From Pseudomonadota bacterium (GTDB taxonomy: Bacteria; Pseudomonadota; Gammaproteobacteria; Steroidobacterales; Steroidobacteraceae): a stretch of DNA of 16,933 nucleotides. Where the stretch lies: contig QGUX01000039.1 of the NCBI GenBank assembly GCA_003242275.1, positions 1-16,933 of the forward strand. The letters are read 5' to 3'. Below, one piece after another: positions 1-6,859 of the stretch. Below the pieces are notes generated by a model. It did not search any database and was not told the origin of the DNA. It saw only the letters and a list, made by a program, of their open reading frames with translations. The position numbers were made by a program, and so were the translations under genes. How positions within the stretch are numbered: the stretch's first letter is position 1; each line of letters opens with the position of its first letter.

Positions 1-553
1 GTGAATGCCCCACACTTCCCCGGTTCCCGCGGGTCGCGCGCCTGTGTTTGCCTCCCGGGCGTCCTGGGCGGGGATGTCCGGGTCCACGCTGCGCGACGGC
101 CTGCCCTGCATCACGGCGGCCGACACCCGCTGGGCGCGCTGCGACATCAAGTCGGTGGCGCTGCTGGCCAATGTGCTGCTGCGCCAGCAGGCCTTCGAGG
201 CCGGCGCCAGCGAGGCCATCCTGCTGCGAGATGGGGAGCTCACCGAGGGCAGCGCCTCCTCCGTGCTCGTGGTGAAGGACGGCGTGCTGCTGGCCCCGCC
301 CGAATCCCCGCGCATCCTGCCCAGCACCACGCGGCGCGTGGTCGGTGAGATCGCCGACGCCCTGGGCATCCCCCGCCGCGATGCGCGCATCGACGAGGCC
401 ATGCTGCGCTCGGCGGAAGAGATCTGGCTGGCCGCCGGCACGCGCGAGGTGCAGCCGGTGACGCGGTTGGACGGCCGGCCGGTGGGCACGGGCCGTCCGG
501 GCCCGCTGTGGCGGCGCGTGTACGACGAATACCAGCGCATCAAGCGCGCCTGA
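1..553 (+). CDS. dat: D-amino-acid aminotransferase (fold-type IV PLP enzyme), 5'-truncated at the window edge
   Basis: This is the C-terminal part of a D-alanine/D-amino-acid transaminase, a cytoplasmic PLP enzyme that moves amino groups between D-amino acids and 2-oxoacids. The diagnostic block RWARCDIKS contains the PLP-binding lysine (codon 149-151). It is followed by LLANVLLRQQAFEAGASEAI and LTEGSASSVLVV, which are typical of the family, and by DGRPVGTGRPGPLWRRVYDEY near the end. Homology to the family becomes clear from about position 90. Upstream of that the frame reads poorly, and an in-frame TGA sits at 2-4, so the ATG at 5 is unlikely to be the native start. I infer that the true start lies outside the window and that the first ~90 bases contain assembly errors. 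A 5'-broken gene is the alternative. The stop (551-553) directly abuts the stop of tadA on the other strand. Confidence 0.8.
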
Positions 554-563
554 TCAGGCGCGC
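544..563. repeat. Perfect 20-bp palindrome across the dat and tadA stop codons
   Basis: GCGCGCCTGATCAGGCGCGC reads the same on both strands. Its centre TGATCA is the TGA of the aminotransferase followed immediately by the TGA of tadA in reverse. As RNA it can fold into an 8-bp GC-rich stem with a GATC loop in either direction, so it may act as a bidirectional transcript end. No T-run follows on either side, so a classical intrinsic terminator is not supported. Part of the symmetry comes from both proteins ending in Arg-Ala. Confidence 0.6.
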
Positions 564-1006
564 ACCGAGGCGAAGAACTCCGACAGCAGCGCCCCGCACT
601 CCTGCTCGAGCACGCCGCCGAACACGTCGACGCGGTGGTTCAGGCCCTTCAGCGCGAACAGGTCGATCAGCCCACCCGCCCCGCCGGCCTTCGGATCGAA
701 GGCGCCGAACACCACGCGCCGCACGCGCGCATGCACCAGCGCCGCCGCGCACATCAGGCAGGGCTCCAGCGTCACGTACATCACCGTGTCGTCGAGGCGG
801 TAGTTGCCCAGTGCCTGCCCGGCCCGGCGCAGCGCCAGCATCTCCGCATGCGCGGAAGGGTCGTTGAGCTCGATGGGGGAATTGCCGGCCGCGGCGATGA
901 CCTCCTCCCCCCGCACCAGCACCGCGCCCACCGGCACCTCGCCGCGCGCGCGGGCCTTTTCGGCCTCGGCGATGGCCAGCCGCATGAAATCCGGATCGCG
1001 GCGCAT
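554..1006 (-). CDS. tadA: tRNA adenosine(34) deaminase TadA
   Basis: TadA converts A34 to inosine in the anticodon of tRNA-Arg(ACG), which is needed to decode CGN codons. The 150-residue protein has the full cytidine-deaminase fold signature: HAE at residues 53-55 (zinc ligand and proton-shuttling Glu) and PCLMC at 82-86 (two zinc-ligand cysteines). The TadA-type contexts NDPSAHAE and VVFGAFDPKAGG are also present. Length is normal for the family. The start is 9 nt downstream of the maoC stop, whose TGAGG overlaps a weak Shine-Dalgarno, so tadA is the last gene of the fpr-MHS-maoC-tadA unit. A generic CMP/dCMP or guanine deaminase is less likely given these motifs. Confidence 0.93.
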   Translation of the reverse strand: MRRDPDFMRLAIAEAEKARARGEVPVGAVLVRGEEVIAAAGNSPIELNDPSAHAEMLALRRAGQALGNYRLDDTVMYVTLEPCLMCAAALVHARVRRVVFGAFDPKAGGAGGLIDLFALKGLNHRVDVFGGVLEQECGALLSEFFASVRA

Positions 1007-1015
1007 GCAGCCGCC

Positions 1016-1471
1016 TCAGCCCGCGGCGGGACGCCGCGGCACGAGGACCCTCGCCACCATGTCCTGCACCACCTGCCCGTCCTGGTTCTTCATCACCAGC
1101 CGCACGCGCACGATGCCGCGGTCGGGCTTGCTGCGCGAAGGCGTGATCTCGATGATCTCGCCGTGCAGGGTCAGGCGGTCGCCGGCAAAGGCCGGCCGCG
1201 GCCAGGTGACCTCGCCACCGGCGCCGATGAATCCCCACGCGAACTGCGGCGCGCCGGTGACCAGCAGGCGCATGGTCAGCGCGGCCGTGTGCCAGCCGCT
1301 GGCCGCGAGGCGGCCGAACAGGCTCTCCTCGGCCGCCGCCTCGTCGAGGTGGAAGGGCTGCGGGTCGAACTGCCGCGCAAAGGCCTTGATGTCCCCGGCG
1401 GTCAGTTCCACCGGCCCGTTGGTGAACGTCTGGCCGACGGCCAGGTCCTCCAGGTAAACCTTTCCGTCCAC
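1016..1471 (-). CDS. MaoC family (hot-dog fold) dehydratase / enoyl-CoA hydratase-like protein
   Basis: A 151-residue single hot-dog-domain protein. YLEDLAVGQ at the N-terminus and the block FDPQPFHLDE (Asp36 and His41, matching the catalytic Asp/His of R-specific enoyl-CoA hydratases) place it in the MaoC family. The C-terminal half carries the family pattern SRSKPDRGIVRVR...MKNQDGQVVQ. Such enzymes add water to 2-enoyl-CoA; the substrate cannot be read from the sequence. I chose the GTG at 1471-1469 because GGAGG precedes it by 4 nt and the homology starts there. The much longer reading in this frame, up to about 2416, is antisense-style shadow of the transporter gene. Spacing is 23 nt from the upstream transporter and 9 nt to tadA, so they are probably co-transcribed. 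Confidence 0.87.
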   Translation of the reverse strand: MDGKVYLEDLAVGQTFTNGPVELTAGDIKAFARQFDPQPFHLDEAAAEESLFGRLAASGWHTAALTMRLLVTGAPQFAWGFIGAGGEVTWPRPAFAGDRLTLHGEIIEITPSRSKPDRGIVRVRLVMKNQDGQVVQDMVARVLVPRRPAAG

Positions 1472-1494
1472 GCTGCCTCCGGATCGGCGGATGC

Positions 1495-2763
1495 TCAGTG
1501 CTTCGCGGCCATCGCCGAGCGCGGCAGCAGCAGCAGCGCCGCCAGCGTCAGCAAGCCGGCCACCGAAAGATACCAGCCCACCGCCGAAAGGCCGTAGCGC
1601 CCGGCCAGCCAGGTGGCCGCATAGGGCGTCAGCGAGGCGCCGACAATGCCGGCGAAGTTGAAGGTCAGCGAGGCGCCGGTGTAGCGCACCGGCGTGGGGA
1701 ACAGCGAACCCAGCGCAGCGCCCAGCGGCCCGTAGGACAACCCCATCAGGAACAGCCCGACCGACAGGCACAGCAGCACCATGCCCTGGCTGCCGGCCGA
1801 CAGCATGGGCGCGTACACGAAGCCGAAGACGGCCATCGACGCGGCCGCCACCATCAGCACGGTGCGCGGGTCGATGCGGTCGGCCCACAGCGCCGACAGC
1901 GGAATGGAGATGGCGAAGAACACCACCCCGGCCATCTGCAGCAGCAGGAACTGCTCGCGGGTGTAACCGAGCTCGCTCACGCCCCAGGACAGCGAGAACA
2001 CCGTCATCAGGTAGAACACCACGAAGGTGACCACCGAGGCGAACACGCCCAGCACCAGCCTCCCCGGCCACTCGCGCAGCACGTGGGCCATCGGCAGCTG
2101 CACGCGCTCGTTGCGCTCGATGGTGCGGCGGAACGAGGGCGTCTCCTCGATGCGCAGCCGCACGTACAGCCCCACCAGCACCAGCGCGGCGCTGGCCAGG
2201 AAGGGCACGCGCCAGCCCCACGCCATGAACTGCCCATCGTCGAGCTGCCGGGTCAGCAGCAGGAACACACCCGAGGACAGGATGAAGCCCAGCGGCGCGC
2301 CGAGCTGCGGGAACATGCCGTACCACGCCTGCCTGCCCGGCGGCGCGTTCTCGGTGGCCAGCAGCACCGCACCGCCCCACTCCCCGCCGAGGCCGAAGCC
2401 CTGCCCGAAGCGGCACAGCGCCAGGAGCGCCGGCGCGACGATGCCGGCCGTGTGGTAGGTGGGCAGCAGGCCGATGAACACCGTGGACAGGCCCATGGTC
2501 AGCAGTGCCGCCACCAGCGTCGCCTTGCGGCCGATGCGGTCGCCGTAGTGCCCGAACACCGCCGAGCCCACCGGCCGCGCGAAGAAGGCCAGCGCGAAGG
2601 TGGCCAGCGACTGCAGCGTGGCCGCGCCCGGATCGGAGGCCGGGAAGAAGAGCTGGGGAAACACCAGCACCGCGGCCGTCGCGTAGATGTAGAAGTCGAA
2701 GAATTCGATGGTCGTGCCGATCAGGCTCGCGAACAGCACGCGACGCGGCGAGTTACCCGACAT
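1495..2763 (-). CDS. MFS transporter, metabolite:H+ symporter (MHS) family
   Basis: A 422-residue inner-membrane permease with about 12 hydrophobic segments. MHS hallmarks are present: IGTTIEFFDFYIYATAA at residues 15-31, RPVGSAVFGHYGDRIGRK at 63-80 (MFS motif A in the loop between segments 2 and 3) and RFGQGFGLGGEWGGAVLLATE. MHS proteins (ShiA, KgtP, ProP, YhjE relatives) import organic acids, osmolytes or aromatic acids with protons. The sequence alone does not give the substrate. The ATG at 2763 follows a GGGGAGAG ribosome-binding site. It lies 35 nt downstream of fpr and 23 nt upstream of maoC. Transport of an acid that is then degraded via the neighbouring enzymes is possible but unproven. 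Confidence 0.88.
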   Translation of the reverse strand: MSGNSPRRVLFASLIGTTIEFFDFYIYATAAVLVFPQLFFPASDPGAATLQSLATFALAFFARPVGSAVFGHYGDRIGRKATLVAALLTMGLSTVFIGLLPTYHTAGIVAPALLALCRFGQGFGLGGEWGGAVLLATENAPPGRQAWYGMFPQLGAPLGFILSSGVFLLLTRQLDDGQFMAWGWRVPFLASAALVLVGLYVRLRIEETPSFRRTIERNERVQLPMAHVLREWPGRLVLGVFASVVTFVVFYLMTVFSLSWGVSELGYTREQFLLLQMAGVVFFAISIPLSALWADRIDPRTVLMVAAASMAVFGFVYAPMLSAGSQGMVLLCLSVGLFLMGLSYGPLGAALGSLFPTPVRYTGASLTFNFAGIVGASLTPYAATWLAGRYGLSAVGWYLSVAGLLTLAALLLLPRSAMAAKH

Positions 2764-2798
2764 GCTCTCCCCGGATCAGGCGCTCGGGGGCGCCTGTG

Positions 2799-3575
2799 TC
2801 ATTTTTCTACGAAGGCACGCTCGATGACGTAGTCGCCCGGCTCGCCGATGCGCGGCGAGATGTGGAAGCCCCGCTCATCGAGCAGCCGGCGCGTGTCCTC
2901 GAGCATGCCCGGCGATCCGCACAGCATGAAGCGATCGTCGGCCGGGTTCAATGCCGGCAGGCCCACGCGCTCGGCCAGCGAGCCGTCGGCGATCTGGTCG
3001 GTGATGCGGCCCTGGTTGCGGAAGGCCTCGCGCGTCACGGTGGGATAGTAGATCAGCTTCTCGCGCACCATCTCCCCCAGGATCTCGTGCTGCGGCAGCT
3101 CCTCGCTGATGAAGTGCGAGTAGGCCAGGTCGCTGACGTGGCGCACGCCATGGGCCACCACCACCTTCTCGAAGCGCTCGTAGACCTCGGGGTCCTGGAT
3201 GATGGACAGGAACGGCGCCAGCCCCGTGCCCGTGCCCAGCAGGTACAGGTGCCGCCCGGGCTTCAGGTCGTGCAGCACCAGCGTGCCGGTGGGCTTGCGG
3301 CTGACCAGCACCTCGTCGCCCTCCTTCAGGTGCTGCAGGCGCGAGGTCAGCGGGCCGTTGGGCACCTTGATGGAGAAGAACTCCAGGTGCTCCTCCCAGT
3401 TGGGGCTGGCGATGGAATAGGCGCGCAGCAGCGGCCGCCCGTCCACGGGCAGGCCCAGCATCACGAAATGACCGCTCTCGAAGCGGAAACCCGGATCCCG
3501 CGTGGTGCGGAACGAAAACAGGGAGTCGTTCCAGTGGCGCACGGCCAGGACCCGCTCGCTCGCAACTGCTGCCAT
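2799..3575 (-). CDS. fpr: Ferredoxin--NADP+ reductase
   Basis: A 258-residue FAD flavoprotein of the bacterial subclass I FPR type that exchanges electrons between NADPH and ferredoxin or flavodoxin in the cytoplasm. RAYSIASPNWEE (from residue 51) binds the FAD. GTGTGLAPF (114-122) and CGSPGML bind NADP. The protein ends in AFVEK, the short C-terminal extension typical of the Azotobacter/Pseudomonas enzyme; E. coli Fpr instead ends in Trp. Length matches the Azotobacter type. The ATG is preceded by AAGGAG and GGAAGG. It appears to be the first gene of its unit, with a 122-bp region containing an inverted repeat upstream. In pseudomonads such fpr genes respond to oxidative stress. No specific operator could be identified here. 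Confidence 0.93.
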   Translation of the reverse strand: MAAVASERVLAVRHWNDSLFSFRTTRDPGFRFESGHFVMLGLPVDGRPLLRAYSIASPNWEEHLEFFSIKVPNGPLTSRLQHLKEGDEVLVSRKPTGTLVLHDLKPGRHLYLLGTGTGLAPFLSIIQDPEVYERFEKVVVAHGVRHVSDLAYSHFISEELPQHEILGEMVREKLIYYPTVTREAFRNQGRITDQIADGSLAERVGLPALNPADDRFMLCGSPGMLEDTRRLLDERGFHISPRIGEPGDYVIERAFVEK

Positions 3576-3645
3576 CTGCCTTCCGGTCTCCTTGCGAAAA
3601 GGGATGGCAAGGCTAAGGGGTTTTTGATAGCGGAAAAAGCCTGAA

Positions 3646-3680
3646 CACGCTTAATCCAATAACGAGACTGGATAAGCGTG
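3646..3680. repeat. Imperfect inverted repeat in the fpr upstream region
   Basis: The arms at 3646-3658 (CACGCTTAATCCA) and 3669-3680 (TGGATAAGCGTG) are complementary except for one unpaired A, with a 10-nt loop. On the minus strand the hairpin comes after the stop of the CYD-motif gene (3698) and is followed by TTCAGGCTTTTTCC. It could therefore be a terminator for the upstream dioxygenase operon. Its position 70 nt before fpr also allows an operator role. The stem is only moderately GC-rich and the T-run is 6 nt away, so neither role is certain. Confidence 0.5.
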
Positions 3681-3697
3681 CTGCAGGGCAGCAGGCC

Positions 3698-4243
3698 TTA
3701 CTTGACGCGGTTGACGCGCACCCAGCCGCTGCCGCCCCGGCTCTGGCGGGCCATGCGGTAGCCGCCCATGCGGCCACGGTTGATCTCCACCGTGTCGCCG
3801 GGCTCGACCTGGAAACGGCTGTCCATGTCCATCTGCTGCCAGACCTGGCCGTTGTCCAGCACCATGCGGTAGACGTTCGGCCGGGTCTCGCGCACCTCCG
3901 TGACCTGGGCGACCAGCGTGCGCGGCGTCTCCTGGTCGGCCTCGCGCACGGAGCGGCGCAGGTGCTCGGCGCCGAACCCCGCGACCGCATCGGGAGCCTG
4001 GGCTTCCCCGGCGCGGGCCGGCGCGGCCGGGGGAGCGGTCGGCGCGGCCGCCGACGCGGCAGGCGCAACCGCCTGCCCGGCGCCGGCCGCGGGGCCGGTC
4101 CTGAAGATCGCGTCGTAGCACACCAGTCGCTCGAGGCTGTCGGCGATGCCGGCGCAGCGCTGGCCGCGCTGTGCCGCATCCTCGGCCGCGAAGGCCGTGG
4201 GCCCCAGGAGCATCACCGCCAGACCGATCAGCCGCCTGTCCAT
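3698..4243 (-). CDS. Exported hypothetical protein with CYD motif
   Basis: I cannot name a function. The 181-residue product starts with a Sec signal peptide (MDRRLIGLAVMLLGPTAFA, cleavage near residues 19-20). It then has CAGIADSLERLVCYDAIF, with Cys30 and Cys42 in the C-x11-CYD arrangement seen in many small proteobacterial periplasmic proteins. A roughly 35-residue Ala/Pro linker follows. The C-terminal beta-rich domain contains LDNGQVWQQ and VEINRGRMGGYRM, resembling a small SH3- or OB-like barrel. The start at 4243 has GGGGAGA upstream; a longer reading to 4354 would overlap the dioxygenase stop and lacks support. The 31-nt gap to the dioxygenase gene suggests co-transcription, but this family also occurs alone, so the link may be incidental. 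Confidence 0.75.
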   Translation of the reverse strand: MDRRLIGLAVMLLGPTAFAAEDAAQRGQRCAGIADSLERLVCYDAIFRTGPAAGAGQAVAPAASAAAPTAPPAAPARAGEAQAPDAVAGFGAEHLRRSVREADQETPRTLVAQVTEVRETRPNVYRMVLDNGQVWQQMDMDSRFQVEPGDTVEINRGRMGGYRMARQSRGGSGWVRVNRVK

Positions 4244-4274
4244 GCCATCTCCCCGCGTGCCCGATGCGGCGCCT

Positions 4275-5570
4275 TCAGGCGTTCGCCGCGGGCTTCTTGT
4301 CCCAGGCCTTCTTGCTGTCGTCGTCGCCGGCCACCGAGTACAGCACCTGCGCATTGCGGGTCTTCTGGAAGTCCTCCAGCGACTGGCCGCGCATGGCCGC
4401 GTAGATGTGCAGGTTGGTGGTGCCGACCACGGCGCCGAACTTCTCCAGCAGGAAGAAGATCACGCCATAGTGGATCAGGCCGCGCCAGTCGCGCCGGCGC
4501 ACCAGGTCGCGCTCCTCCTCGGTGAGCTTGTGCTGCTCGAACAGCGGCTCGGGATCCTCGAGGAACTGCTTGCGGAATTCAGGCTTGACCAGCTCGTGCA
4601 GGAAGCGGTTCAGGCGGAAGGCCTTCACGCTGCGCTCGATGGTGTACGGGTACGTGCCTTCGAGCTTCTCGAGGCCGTCGTACTGCTCGGTCATGCGCTT
4701 GACGTACTGCTCGGCCGGTTCCTCGATGGGATCGCCCAGGTCCTCGTAGATGACCGTGGAGATCGCCGTCATCGACGGCAGGTAGTAGGTCTGGTGCGTC
4801 TTGCGCACATCCTTCGACAGCGCGCCGCGCATCATCAGCCACATCACCACCTCGGCGCCCTCCATGCCGCCCAGCGTGGCGTACTCGGCGATGGTGACCT
4901 TGGTCAGGCTCTCCGGGTCCTTCTCCAGCCGCTCCAGGAACTCCATGTCCCAGGGCGTGTTGTTGAAGCCGCAGCGCTCGCCGTGCACCTGGTGCGACAG
5001 GCCGCCGGTGCCGACCACGGCCACCTTGATGTCCTCGGGATAGGACAGGATGGCCTTGCGCAGCGCGCGGCCCAGCTTCCAGAAGCGCAGCGGCGTCGGG
5101 ATGGGCGGGTTCAGCACGCCGCACTGGAACGGCACGATGCGGCAGGGCCACTCCTTCTCGTGCGGCAGCAGCAGCGACAGCGGCGAGAACACGCCGTGGT
5201 CCAGGTCCTTGCCCTGGAAGTACGACAGGTCGAACTCGTCGGCCACGAGGCCCGCGGCGATGTGCGCCGCGAGCTTCGTGTCGCCCTTGAACGGCGGCAG
5301 CTTGCGCCGTCCGCCGCCCTCGTCCGCCGGCCAGTACTCCTCGCCCACGCCCAGGGCGAAGTGCGAGTAGTGGTCGAGGAAGAACGAGGTGATGTGGTCG
5401 TTGAAGATGTACAGCAGGACATCGGGCCTGTTCCGCGCGAGCCAATCCTGCACGGGCTTGTAGCCGTCGAAGATCGGCTTCCAGACCGGATCCTCATGCT
5501 TCTTCGCGTCGAGCGCGAAACCGATGGTGGGTGTGTGAGAGGTGGCGATCCCACCGATGATCCTGGCCAT
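4275..5570 (-). CDS. Gallate dioxygenase-like extradiol ring-cleavage dioxygenase (LigB-LigA fusion)
   Basis: A 431-residue non-haem Fe(II) type II extradiol dioxygenase. The N-terminal LigB-like domain (about 1-280) has His12, His59 and Glu240 at the metal-ligand positions, His125, and His193 in GTGGLSHQVHGER, equivalent to the catalytic His of LigB. The C-terminal domain (about 305-411) is LigA-like (LNRFLHELVKPEFRKQF, DWRGLIHYGVIFFLLEK). This fusion and length match gallate dioxygenases DesB and GalA (about 420 residues) rather than two-subunit protocatechuate 4,5-dioxygenase. Glu376, Tyr390 and Tyr411 have the same 14- and 21-residue spacing as the gallate-binding Glu377, Tyr391 and Tyr412 I recall for DesB. 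The expected product is 4-oxalomesaconate. The ATG at 5570 has AAAGGG 12 nt upstream. No galB, galC or galD partner lies in the window, so a related catechol substrate remains possible. Confidence 0.85.
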   Translation of the reverse strand: MARIIGGIATSHTPTIGFALDAKKHEDPVWKPIFDGYKPVQDWLARNRPDVLLYIFNDHITSFFLDHYSHFALGVGEEYWPADEGGGRRKLPPFKGDTKLAAHIAAGLVADEFDLSYFQGKDLDHGVFSPLSLLLPHEKEWPCRIVPFQCGVLNPPIPTPLRFWKLGRALRKAILSYPEDIKVAVVGTGGLSHQVHGERCGFNNTPWDMEFLERLEKDPESLTKVTIAEYATLGGMEGAEVVMWLMMRGALSKDVRKTHQTYYLPSMTAISTVIYEDLGDPIEEPAEQYVKRMTEQYDGLEKLEGTYPYTIERSVKAFRLNRFLHELVKPEFRKQFLEDPEPLFEQHKLTEEERDLVRRRDWRGLIHYGVIFFLLEKFGAVVGTTNLHIYAAMRGQSLEDFQKTRNAQVLYSVAGDDDSKKAWDKKPAANA

Positions 5571-5612
5571 TTACGTGAACTACCCTTTATCTGCTGGACA
5601 AACCTGTATTGA

Positions 5613-6041
5613 TCAACGACCCTCGGCCTGGCGGCGGGTCTCCTCGCCGATGGCACGCTGGTCCTGGGCACGCGAGGAGCGCAGGCCGAAGAAGCCTTCC
5701 TTGGTCTCGGCCGAGACCACGTAGCCGCCCTCGGTGCCGTCGCGGAACGGCGCGGCATTGACCGTGATGGTGTCGCCCACCTTCACCATGCCCTTGCGGT
5801 AGCCGCCACGGTACATGTTGTTGGTGCTGTGGCCCTCGAAGCGCACCTCGCGCTTGCCCTTCTCGTCATTCAGTTCGATCACCAGCCGCATGTGCGGGTT
5901 GATCGCGGCAAAGTCCTTGACGACGCCGGTGTAGGAAACCTGGCGCGTGAAGTCGAACTGCACGGCCGAGTGGTGGGCCATGGCCGCGCCGGCGGCCAGC
6001 GCCGCGACGGCCAGAGTCATGGTACGGATGATCTGCTTCAT
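5613..6041 (-). CDS. DUF6152 family exported protein
   Basis: A 142-residue protein of the DUF6152 family, function unknown. A signal peptide (residues 1-22, ending GAAMA) is followed directly by His23-His24-Ser, so cleavage would leave a histidine at the mature N-terminus. The family pattern continues with VSYTGVVKDFAAINPHMRL (His50), EGHSTNN (His71), YRKGMVKVGDTITVNAAPFRDG and a polar tail. It probably forms a small periplasmic beta-barrel. The start is well supported: AAGGA lies 8 nt upstream, inside the last codons of the preceding gene, whose stop is only 4 nt away. The dioxygenase gene starts 42 nt downstream. Conserved His residues and an N-terminal His would allow metal binding; that is inference. 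Confidence 0.85.
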   Translation of the reverse strand: MKQIIRTMTLAVAALAAGAAMAHHSAVQFDFTRQVSYTGVVKDFAAINPHMRLVIELNDEKGKREVRFEGHSTNNMYRGGYRKGMVKVGDTITVNAAPFRDGTEGGYVVSAETKEGFFGLRSSRAQDQRAIGEETRRQAEGR

Positions 6042-6045
6042 GGGC

Positions 6046-6825
6046 TTAGTCCTTGGCTACGCTAACGCTGTCGGGATTGAAGGGATTCGGAACGCCGCGC
6101 TCCTTGGCGACCTCGGCAATGCGGTCGAGCCACATCTCCTCGGGGCACTCGTAGGGCAGCAGCCGGCCGTTCGGAACCTCGGCCCACCGCTTCGTCATCA
6201 CGACGGGCTGGGTGTAGAACTTCGGGTCGATCATGGTCATCTCGACCTTCAGGATGCGGCGGCCCTGGGCGTCCTTGCCGTCGAGGCTGTAGCGCTCGAT
6301 GATCTTCGCTTCGTCCGAGTGGGGCGTGCGCTGGTCGACCTGGTCCACCAGGTTGTCGGTCTCGACCACCAGCACGTCGCCCTCCCAGCGGCCGGAGGAA
6401 TAGCCGTTGCGGCCCGGGATGCGGTCCTCCGGCGGGGCGTTGCGGTCGCCGAAGTAGACGCGGCGCACCTCGGTGTGCGCCTCGTAGATGATGGTGATCT
6501 GCTCGGGGCGCTGGATGATCTCCATGGGGTAGGCGCCGGAACCCAGCATCGAGCCGGGCATGCCGGTACCCACGCACCAGCGGCCCGGCGAGTCATCGGT
6601 GCCGTCAGTGAGCTTGCGGTAGGCCTCCAGGCGCGCGCGCCCATAGGGCGTGAGAGGCAGTGCCCCCGTGGCCGGCGAGCTGTTGCCGCCCGTGGACGAA
6701 CCGGCCGTGGTCCAGACGCCGGTGAAATCCGGCGGCGCGGCCGCGGCCATGGCCGCCGCGCAAAGCAGGGCGGCGGCGGCGCCCGTTGCGCCCCGCATCA
6801 CGATCTTCAGTCGACCCATACCCAT
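6046..6825 (-). CDS. Exported hypothetical protein of the GRWEGD-motif family
   Basis: Recognised only as a member of an uncharacterised exported family often seen in soil and aromatic- or steroid-degrading bacteria. From the ATG at 6825 it has 259 residues; an ATG at 6819 is equally possible, while the longer upstream reading lacks a ribosome-binding site. A signal peptide with an Ala-rich core ends near AMAAAA, before PPDFTGVW. Then come LTPYGRARLEAY, a segment with Cys (GRWCVGTGMPGSML), IIQRPEQITIIYE, VRRVYFGDRNAP and the hallmark GRWEGDVLVVETDNL (from residue 145). Repeated short beta-strand patterns suggest a beta-barrel or lipocalin-like fold. It is the first gene of the operon and lies 4 nt from DUF6152, a pairing I regard as typical for both families. 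No catalytic motif is evident. Confidence 0.8.
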   Translation of the reverse strand: MGMGRLKIVMRGATGAAAALLCAAAMAAAAPPDFTGVWTTAGSSTGGNSSPATGALPLTPYGRARLEAYRKLTDGTDDSPGRWCVGTGMPGSMLGSGAYPMEIIQRPEQITIIYEAHTEVRRVYFGDRNAPPEDRIPGRNGYSSGRWEGDVLVVETDNLVDQVDQRTPHSDEAKIIERYSLDGKDAQGRRILKVEMTMIDPKFYTQPVVMTKRWAEVPNGRLLPYECPEEMWLDRIAEVAKERGVPNPFNPDSVSVAKD

Positions 6826-6859
6826 CCCCGTTTTTTCTTGGGTGCAAACCAGTCCCCGA

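Noticed and set aside
1472..2416. Long N-terminal extension of the maoC frame into the transporter gene
   Set aside because: The extension is Ala/Arg/Gly-rich shadow of the transporter; a GTG with a Shine-Dalgarno at 1471 gives a normal-length MaoC protein.
1498..2832. 444-codon plus-strand reading antisense to the MHS transporter
   Set aside because: Translation is Arg/Gln/His-rich low complexity, typical of the antisense of GC-rich coding DNA; the opposite strand is a clear membrane transporter.
4244..4354. Extension of the CYD-motif protein to a start at 4354
   Set aside because: It would overlap the dioxygenase 3' end and place 37 residues before a good signal peptide; 4243 has a ribosome-binding site.
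4146..5612. 488-codon plus-strand reading antisense to the gallate dioxygenase-like gene
   Set aside because: No family resemblance and low-complexity composition; the minus-strand gene has intact catalytic motifs throughout.
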